This document shows, piece after piece, positions 56,601-64,000 of a stretch of DNA of 64,000 nucleotides; positions within the stretch are counted from its first letter, which is position 1, and every line of letters starts with the position of its first letter. Both the position numbers and the translations under genes were made by a program. The notes beneath the pieces were generated by a model. It saw only the letters and a list, made by a program, of their open reading frames with translations. It was not told where the DNA came from and ran no database searches. This DNA comes from Macrothele yani. Taxonomy: Eukaryota > Arthropoda > Arachnida > Araneae > Macrothelidae. Where the stretch lies: the NCBI GenBank assembly GCA_039090855.1, contig CM077028.1, forward strand, positions 65,663,054 through 65,727,053, read 5' to 3'.

Positions 56601-56932
56601 TTCCGGGCAAACACGGGATAAGAAGATTCTTAATCTCCAGATTCGCTAAACATGAATGCTGGTTGCTTCGACTAGCGAATCCTGTGATGGTTAAATTCAA
56701 ATTGATCGGAAACTTGAAACTTGGTCGTTCTGGGGGATGTAGTCGTTAGCATACCTGGGCGTTTTCTGGGAGACGCGGGTTCGAGTCCCGCTCCAGATGA
56801 TGAAAATTTTCAAGTTTTCGGATATTATCTGACTTACCATCCTTGTCACATTTACGCCAAAAATCGGATTGTCATCTTCAAAATTTGTATTATATGGCGT
56901 AATCCCGTAATTCTTTCATGATTTAAGGTAAA
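56601..56932 (+). mobile_element. tRNA-like element, family B, unit 5
   Basis: Plus-strand unit in tandem with unit 4 (GCTTCGACTAGCGAATCC at 56332 and 56665). The tRNA-like part is 56726-56798. It ends TAATTCTTTCATGATTTA, shortened relative to unit 4. Confidence 0.8.
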
Positions 56933-56994
56933 TTCTTTTATTCCACTTTTTTCGTAATTGATTGACTGTTGGACAACTAAAAGCCTGAATCAAC

Positions 56995-57165
56995 CGACGT
57001 GAAAAGACCCAGAACAAGACCACGGGGGAAATGGGTGGGTGCGCTTCGAAAGCATGTCGGTGTGATATGGAAGAGAACTTCTAGCGACAGGGAGTTATGG
57101 AATCTTCATTTCAGTATAGTAGATTGAGATTGGTTATTGTTGTTGTTGATGATGATGATGATAAA
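56995..57165 (+). mobile_element. RTE 3' end fragment, copy F, with GAT tail
   Basis: Matches the last 150 bases of the RTE ORF2 region (AGACCACGGGGGAAATGGGT, then GGAAGAGAACTTCTAGC) and ends in a TTG/GATGATGAT simple repeat at about 57136-57165. Confidence 0.75.
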
Positions 57166-57169
57166 CACA

Positions 57170-57800
57170 AAAAAGAATCAAAACCTTGTGTTATCGTTAC
57201 TATAAATTACAGATATATCGTGACGCGAACAAATGTTCCACCCGATGGCAAAGCTGAGTTCTTGGAAATGATGAACAGTGCATAAAAATATTGGATATAC
57301 TAACATCTGTTGAATTCATAAAGGAATTTTTCAGTCCTCGTTGTAGAAAATCTTGGAACAAATGCCTTGCCTCAGAGTTTGAAAAGTATTCCCCCAAAAC
57401 AGGAAAGAAATTTAATGAAAATTTTGATGGTTACGTATTCAAGATTTAAAGCGGTTTTTTTTCGCTGTGTGACGTAGAAGCAGAGATATAATGGCAAAAA
57501 CAATTTCCAGCTGACGCGGCCTAACAAAAACGGTTTAAGAATGCATGGAAATATTTTATTATTATTTTTTTAGCTTCACGCAGTCCAAAAAGAATTTCCC
57601 TTCGCATTTTTTTGTGAAATTGAGACTCTGTGAAAAATACAAACATACATTCATGCAGAAAAATTGCAAACATAAGGATTGGCGGACTGGAGCCTTGCAT
57701 TTTGCGAAAATCCATTTCAAAAATAATAATAATAACTGACGCTGAAATCCCAAATGGCAGCAGGGCAGAGATGCAAGCACATGAAAAGATCATAAAATAT
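57170..57800. other. AT-rich intergenic stretch, nothing recognised
   Basis: Short ORFs only. Confidence 0.4.
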
Positions 57801-57803
57801 GTA

Positions 57804-59400
57804 AGCTGATCAATAAGTAACTTCCGATTACCTTTGCTGTTGTATTAGTCGTATGTAAATTGGTGTATCTTAACATGATTACACTCTGCTCACTAGAGGT
57901 CGTTGTTTGGCACAGGAATTTGAATAAATAAATTAGCGACATTCAGGAAAGCAGATTCAAGTGAAAATGACGACACTCAGGAGATATGGTCTCATTCTGA
58001 GATAAGAGAGATGATTAGGTTTTCATGAGCAAGGAAAACGCCCGCAAAGGAGATCCAATGCTAGCTGCAAGAAGTCTATGGTCTTCAAGTCATGAGCTTT
58101 CAGAAAAGGAAAAAGCCCGCAAAGGAGATCCAACGCCAGCTGCAAGAAGTCTATGGTCCCCAAGTCACGTGCCTCCAGAAAAGGAAAATGCCCGCAAAGG
58201 AGATCCAACGCCAGCTGCAAGAAGTCTATGGTCCTCAAGTCATGTGCCTTCAGAAAAGGGAAACGCCCGCAAAGGAGATCCAACGCCAGCTGCAAGAAGT
58301 CTATGGTCCTCAAGTCATGTGCCTTCAGAAAAGGAAAACGCCCGCAAAGGAGATCCAACGCCAGCTGCAAGAAGTCTATGGTCCTCAAGTCATGAGCTTT
58401 CAGAAAGTGGTGTTCAAAATTCACACCCGCATGATTTTCGTTTATGCATAGGAAGCGGAGTTGCAGACTTTCAACATCAGCAAAAGACAGAAACGTGGCA
58501 TGTGTGGAGGTTTTGTTGCAATGAGATGGGTGACTTTGCATCAGATTGCAAATGCAAATGCTTCTCTAGGTATGACGTGTCAAATCGTTCACGATGTGCC
58601 AGGGTGTCAAATACGTAGTTTCAACCAGGTAGGTGCTCACATAACAGAAAGAAGAATAGAAGCCTTTATGAATGAGGATGGGACTCTCACATCTGTAGCT
58701 CTATGTGGAAGCAGGCTACAATGTCCTTAGCCCCGTTATCGTAGGGGAAGAAACGTGAGTACACCGTTTCTTGTCATCTTTAAAAGCAGCGACAATGGAG
58801 TGAAAGCATGCATAGTATCTCATGAGAAAATAGTTCAATACTGTGTGCCATGCTGGGATTGTGATGTTGACAGCATTAGGAAAACATTTTCCGGGACTTC
58901 TACGATTAAGGGTCAGCCATCACTGCGAACTAATATTGCACCAATCTTTGAGGGAAACAATCCGTTGCCGGCGCCCTGGCATGCTCAAAAGGGAGTTTAT
59001 CCTTTTGCATGACAACGCTCGCCCCTATACAGGGAATGAAAATGCTCCTCTTGTAGAGGTTTAGTAGGTCCATTTGCCGCATCTTAACTGCATCCCTGAT
59101 CTTGCTTCCTCAGGTTTCCACCTTCTCAAGCTTCTGTAAAAGCTCTTGACGGGATCCATTTCCTCAATGACTCCGACGCCAAGACGTGTGCCATGCTCAC
59201 AAGAAGGGATATCCGTTTGAAAGACAACTCTCGTCCTCATACCGCATGTATGAGAACGAAATTTATCGAGAAGTTTGGTTGGTTCTATTTCTCCCATCTC
59301 TTATCCATTCCGGATCATTTACTCTCGAACTTCCTCCTGTATTACTCTTTCAAAGTCACCTTGAAGGAAAACATTTCAGCAATGACTACGTAGTGATAGC
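57804..59400 (+). pseudogene. Degraded mariner-like transposase with a five-fold repeated HTH segment
   Basis: The likely left end AGCTGATCAATAAGTAACTT follows TA at 57802. The reading SEIREMIRFS-ARKTPAKEIQ then RQLQEVYGPQVMSFQKV (57990-58410) is the N-terminal HTH of a mariner family that normally reads IRFLWxKGxSPxEIHRxLxxVYGPxVMS. Inside it a 75-bp unit is repeated five times. Downstream, ILLHDNARPYTGNENAPLVE (58995) has the second-Asp motif HDNARPxT, and RLKDNSRPHTACMRTKFIEK with FGWFY (59215-59285) looks like a second, partly duplicated version. The first-Asp region and right TIR were not found. Old and non-functional. Confidence 0.6.
58031..58405 (+). repeat. 75-bp (25-codon) tandem repeat, five units, in the mariner HTH
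   Basis: Units begin at 58031, 58106, 58181, 58256 and 58331 (AAGGAAAACGCCCGCAAAGG). Each encodes AKEIQRQLQEVYGPQV in one frame. All plus frames and a 172-codon minus frame stay open across the array, since 75 is a multiple of three and the units are nearly identical. Confidence 0.95.
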
Positions 59401-59439
59401 TGAAGCGTTGGATGAGGGTACTTGACGCATAATGATTCG

Positions 59440-59890
59440 CGCAGCAGTTAAAATCGCAGGAATTAATTTCAGCAAACCCGGTGGGTAGGAGAGCCCCCCC
59501 CCCGATTGTCCTGTTCAATGAACTGCCGAACAATCCGGGCCTTGTGCGTTGTCGTATACAAGAGCAGATTGTTGTACATGATGTTGCGGAGCCCATGCCG
59601 GGGTATATTCCGCTAGAAATGACTTAAACTGCACCGATATCTCATCGTACGTTTTCAGAAAGCCACACTGCGAACATCCATGCCAAAGACCAGTAGACTT
59701 TTACCCTCATGCATCTGTGCACCGGGTAAAGACACCGCGGAAATATTGGGTTCAACCCAAGACGGTGTCTGATTTTGTTTCCTGGGTACGTAAAATTCCT
59801 CCCAACTTTTATATAAGCAGAGAAACCTTGCGAGCACTCTACTATTGCGGCGATACCGCGTAAAGTTACTCCGTGCAATCTCCTAGAGAA
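59440..59890 (-). pseudogene. Possible Tc1-like transposase relic
   Basis: Minus-strand readings EEFYVPRKQNQTPSWVE, EGKSLLVFGMDV and, further on, LVYDNAQ / HKARIVRQFIEQDN recall the order of a Tc-type transposase: a VWGGI-like block, then DNAxxHxARIVxxFI. Several frames are used and no TIR was found. Confidence 0.3.
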
Positions 59891-60188
59891 ATTCCTTCTG
59901 TGTTGTGGTCAGTGTGTGTGATTCTCACGTCGCTGGTTTGTTCATTAATCTTAAATCTTCCGTCAGAGCGGTATAAACCGTTGTGTGAGGCAAACCCGGT
60001 TTTATGAACAGTTCATTGACACTCACTCTACAAGACTGCGGTAAGGCCTATTGTATGCGTCGTTTGGCTTCTTGTATAGAAATTAAAACGAGTCGACCAC
60101 TTCTTGGAGAACCTTTGGTTGATGTCCTGCCTTCGTTTTCTCCATTCACCTTAGAGGCGGTCTTAACGGTGATTTTCCTGTCACAGTG

Positions 60189-62175
60189 ACAACGTCGACA
60201 GTCCCACGAAAGTACTGGTGACAAAATCACCGTTTACGACAGGGATGACAGAGCTGTAACGGGATGGCGACTCACCGTCTTACTAGTATCAGTGACAAGA
60301 TCACTTTTGACGACAGGGCTAACGGAACTGTAACGGGATATCGAATCACCGTCTTACTAGTGTCAGTGACAATATCTCTGTTGACCACAGGGATGACCGA
60401 ACTGTAACGGGATATCGAATCACCGTCTTACTAGTATCAGTGACAAAATCACTGTTGACAACAGGGCTAACGGAACTGTAACGGGATGGCGAATCATCGT
60501 CTTACTAGTTTCAGTGACAAGGTCACTGTTTACGACAGGGCTGACGCAATTGTAACGGGATGGCAAATCACCGTCTGACTACGTAACAATGACAAGATCC
60601 CTTTTGACGACAGGGATGACGGAACTGTAACGGGATGGCGAATCACCGTCTAGTAGTATCAGTGACAAGACCACTGTTTACGACAGGGCTGGGGGAACTG
60701 TAACGGGATGACGAATCACCGTCTTACTGGTATCAGTGACAAGATCACTGTTTACGACAGGGCTGACGGAACTGTAACGGAATAGCGAAACACCTTCTTA
60801 CTAGTATCAGTGACAAGATCACTGTTGACGACAGGGCTGATCGAACTGTAACGGGATGGCGAATCACCGTATTACTAGTATCAGTGGCAATATCTCTGTT
60901 GACGACAGGGATGACCGAACTGTAACGGGATGGCGAATCACCGTATTACTAGTATCAGTGGCAATATCTCTGTTGACGACAGGGATGACCGAACTGTAAC
61001 GGGATATCGAATCACTGTCTTACTAGTATCAGTGACAAGATCACTGTTGACGACAGGAATGACGGAACTGGAACGGGATGGGGAATCACCGTCTTACTAG
61101 TATCAGTGACAAGGTCACTGTTTACGACAGGGCTGACGGAACTGTAACGGGATGGCGAATCACCGTCTGACAACGTATCAGTGGCAAACCCACTTTTGAC
61201 GACAGGGCCGACGGAACTGTAACGGCATATCGAATAACCGTCTTACTAGTATCAGTGACAAGATCACTGTTGACGACAGGGATGACGGAACTGTAACGGA
61301 TGGCGAATCACCGTCTTACTAGTATCAGTGACAGAATCATTGTTGACGACAGGGCTGACAGAACTGTAATGGAATGGCGAATCACCGTCTTACTAGAATT
61401 AGTGACAAGATCACTGTTGACTACAGGGTTGACGGAACTGTAACGGGATGGCGAATCACCGTCTTACTATTATCAGTGACAAGATCCCTGTTGACGACAG
61501 TAATGATGGAACTTTAAGGGGATGGCGAATCACCGTCTTTCTAGTATCAGTGACAAGATCACTGTTGACGACAGGGCTGATGGAACTGTAATGGGATGGC
61601 GAATCAGCGACTTACTAGTATCAGTGACAAGATCACTGTTGACGACAGGGATTATGGAACTGTAACGGGATGGCGAATCACCATCTTACCAGTAGCAGTG
61701 ACAAGATTACTGTTGACGACGAGGCTGACGGAATTGTAACGGGATGGCGAATCACCGTCTTACTAGTTTCAGTGACAAGATCACTGTTGACTATAGGGCT
61801 GACGGAACTGTAACGGGATGGCGAATCACAGTCTTACTAGTTTCAGTGACAAGATCACTGTTGACGACAGGGATGACGGAACTGTAACGGGATGGCGAAT
61901 CACCGTCTTACTAGTATCAGTGACAAGATCACTGTTGACTACAGGGATGACGGAACTGTAACGGGATGGCGAATCACCGTCTTACTAGTATCAGTGACAG
62001 GATCACTGTTGACGACAGGGCTGATGGAACTGTAACGGGATGACGAATCACCGTCTTACTAGTATCAGTGACAAGATCACTGTTGACGACAGGGCTGAGG
62101 AAACTGTAACGGGATGACGAATCACCGTCTTACTAGTATCAGTGACAAGATCACTGTTGACGACAGGGCTGTCGA
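60189..62175. repeat. 74-bp minisatellite, about 27 copies
   Basis: The consensus includes GGATGGCGAATCACCGTCTT, ACTAGTATCAGTGACAAGAT and CACTGTTGACGACAGGGCTG then ACGGAACTGTAAC. Units at 60260, 60334 and 60408 fix the 74-bp period. Every unit contains CAGTGACAAGATCACTG, a hairpin with 6-bp arms. The array is bounded by ACGTCGACAG at about 60192 and its inverse CTGTCGACGT at about 62170. Diverged units are spread through the array. No coding frame persists, as 74 is not a multiple of three. Confidence 0.95.
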
Positions 62176-62179
62176 CGTA

Positions 62180-62690
62180 GCCGTAAAGAAACGGCGAGTC
62201 GAACTTTTGTAAGAAAGCTTTTGCTTACAAACATCGCACGAAGCAAAATATTCATCGACGATGGTGAAATAATTTCACAACTCACCAGTTCTTCTGCGCT
62301 TGGCGTCAGGCATTCTATTATGTTGAAGCTTGAACAGCCTTAACACTTTATTATCGTTCACGTCCATTCGTAACGACTCCTCGTGAAGAGACGAGCACGA
62401 AAAACCGGTTTCTTCTGAAGAAAGATGGCATCACTAGCGAACTCCATGATGTTTCAGCAGAAACGATACGGTGATACGGTAACCTTGGACCTGAAGCATT
62501 TTTCGGACACGGCTAACGGTGCCAGAGTTACAGTTACATGATTTCCTACCCATCTCTAATTTACCCACTTGTGCACTGCCGTTTTCTGAAGGGCTCTCTT
62601 ACCTCCTGCTGTCAAAGAAGAATTAGTGTCTCCCCTCTAAAACCTACAATAAGACCCACAATCTTTAGGACAAGCTAGTAAAAATATACA
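62180..62690. other. Intergenic stretch, nothing recognised
   Basis: No ORF or motif of note. Confidence 0.4.
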
Positions 62691-62696
62691 ATGCAT

Positions 62697-63733
62697 TGAT
62701 TATGATACGCTTTCCAACATACCAGAAATCATTACTCAAGTTATAAGGATAATGGCTGTGGAATTAATCTCGCTCCTGTGCCCCGACCTTTGACTCAATT
62801 TCAATGATATTCAACAGAACCGGTTCAGTATACCTCCGGAACATTCAACAGAATTTGGTTCAGTTTCACCGCATAAGAAGCATTTTTAGTCAAGTTATGA
62901 GGATAATGGCTGTGGAATAAATCTCTATCCTGTGCTCTGACATTTGACCGCATTTTGACGATATTCAACAGAACCGGTACAGTATACCTCCGGAACAACA
63001 TACTATAAACTTTGGTCGCAATAGAAGCTTTTTTAGTCAAGTTATCAGGTTAATGGCTTTGGAATAAATATCATTATGAGGATAATGGTCAAAGGGCCCT
63101 TTGACCTCATTTCGATGATATTTAACAGAATTGGTTCAGTATACCTCCAGAACAACATACTAAAGTTTTGTCGCAATAGAAGCATTCTTAGTCCAGTTAT
63201 GAGGATATAGCTGCTGAATAAATCTTGCTCCTGTACCCTGACCTTTGATTCAATTTCTATGATATTAAATAGAATTTGTTCGCCATACCTCCGGAACAAC
63301 ATACTAAAGTTTTGCCGCAATAGAAGCATTTTAGTCAAGTTATGAGGATAATGGCTGTGAAATAAATATCGCTCCAGTGCCCTGACCTTTGACCCCATTT
63401 CGATTATATCAAATAGAATTGGTTCAGAATACCTCTAGAACAACATACGAAAGTTTTGTCGCAATAGAAGCATTTTAGTGAAGTTATGAGGATAATGGCT
63501 GTAAAATAAATCTCGCTCCTGTGGCCTGACCTTTGACCCCATTTCGATGATATTCAACAGAACCGGTTCAGAATACCTCCGGAACAACATGCTAAAGTTT
63601 TATCGCAATAGAAGCATTTTTACATAAGTTATGACGCATAAGGGCGATATCGCTCTCAAGTTTCCGATATGGTCACAAATGAAAGTGTTCGCGTAATTCC
63701 CAAATTACCTAATATATGAGCATTGGAAAGCGT
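62697..63733 (-). mobile_element. Satellite-bearing element, 145-bp units, array 3
   Basis: The left boundary TACGCTTTCCAACATA (62706-62721) and right boundary TTGGAAAGCGT (63723-63733) are inverse copies. Between them are about six 145-bp units in the array 2 orientation, each with TCAAGTTATGAGGATAATGG, GAATAAAT-TCGCTCC, TGACCTTTGACCCC-like and CCGGAACAACATACTAAAGT segments. The leftmost units are partly deleted. No transposase gene. Confidence 0.85.
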
Positions 63734-63878
63734 TCAAGATATTATTCGTTTGCACATAAGAACAACTCAAAATTTACTGCTTTTTTTCTAAGATGGATAA
63801 TTAGGAAGAACTTTGTATTATTCAGAAGTAATATTCATGAAATAAGTGCAGGGCTCATTCAAGCAGGAATAACCATAC

Positions 63879-63933
<55 letters not shown>

Positions 63934-64000
63934 GGGAGAGAGAGAGAGAGAAAGAGGGGAGAGAGAGAGAGAGAGAAAGAGGGAGAGAGAGAGAAAGAGG
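63879..64000. repeat. GA microsatellite
   Basis: An AGAGAG run from about 63879, with AAAGAGG and GTAGG interruptions, continuing past the window end. Confidence 0.95.

Noticed and set aside
58023..58541. 172-codon minus-strand ORF in the 75-bp repeat
   Set aside because: It is a by-product of a 75-bp period (multiple of three) with near-identical units; the plus-strand mariner HTH reading explains the sequence.
60189..62175. CRISPR-like or coding repeat
   Set aside because: No spacers and no open frame; it is a simple 74-bp minisatellite.
63045..63398. 117-codon minus ORF
   Set aside because: It is a translation of the 145-bp satellite with repeating MLLLRQNFSMLF-type words; the period is not a multiple of three and frames change between units.

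Overview
This window comes from a eukaryotic, animal-type genome, probably an arthropod. It carries many Tc1/mariner DNA transposons, RTE-type and L1/Tx1-type LINEs, tRNA-derived SINEs, TA-flanked MITEs and long minisatellites. It also holds decayed pieces of two multi-copy protein families that I know mainly from arthropod genome predictions (20.7-21.4 kb and 45.8-47.0 kb). No intact host gene, rRNA gene or convincing functional tRNA gene was found, and no bacterial operon structure. The window reads as a transposon graveyard in which most of the recognisable sequence is mobile or tandemly repeated.

Layout. 0-5.9 kb: one large minus-strand L1/Tx1-like LINE running off the left edge, interrupted by a SINE and a probable solo LTR. 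6.05-9.3 kb: a Tc1 end fragment, then a minus-strand RTE LINE. 9.5-13.9 kb: a SINE and two Tc1-like elements. 13.9-16.5 kb: mostly anonymous AT-rich DNA with a piggyBac-type MITE. 16.5-22.2 kb: five SINE-A copies in all, a plus-strand RTE, and a protein pseudogene. 22.6-25.1 kb: a Tc1-like element and an old RTE fragment. 25.1-28.1 kb: anonymous DNA with short tandem repeats. 28.1-31.1 kb: a palindromic tRNA-like element hit by a mariner, then a second, older mariner. 31.3-34 kb: a palindromic MITE and direct repeats. 34.3-36.3 kb: a Tc1 element carrying a 592-bp LINE tail. 37.6-45.5 kb: two Tc1-like elements followed directly by an RTE (minus) and a 5'-truncated RTE (plus). 45.8-49.1 kb: a protein pseudogene, then a 2.1-kb inverted-repeat element whose arms are 145-bp satellite units. 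50.4-57.2 kb: inverted and tandem tRNA-like units, a 49-bp minisatellite, a MITE and a second palindromic tRNA-like element. 57.8-59.4 kb: a degraded mariner whose helix-turn-helix segment is repeated five times. 60.2-62.2 kb: a 74-bp minisatellite. 62.7-63.7 kb: a third 145-bp satellite element, and finally a GA microsatellite.

Three themes stand out. (1) tRNA-like, pol-III-type units occur as inverted dimers in two unrelated families. (2) At least five DNA transposon remnants carry internal tandem duplications, and several of these cover a catalytic or DNA-binding motif. (3) The 145-bp satellite carries perfect GGGTCAAAGGTCA boxes, the classical DR1 nuclear-receptor site, inside units bounded by an inverted ACGCTTTCCA motif. 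The species cannot be fixed from sequence alone.
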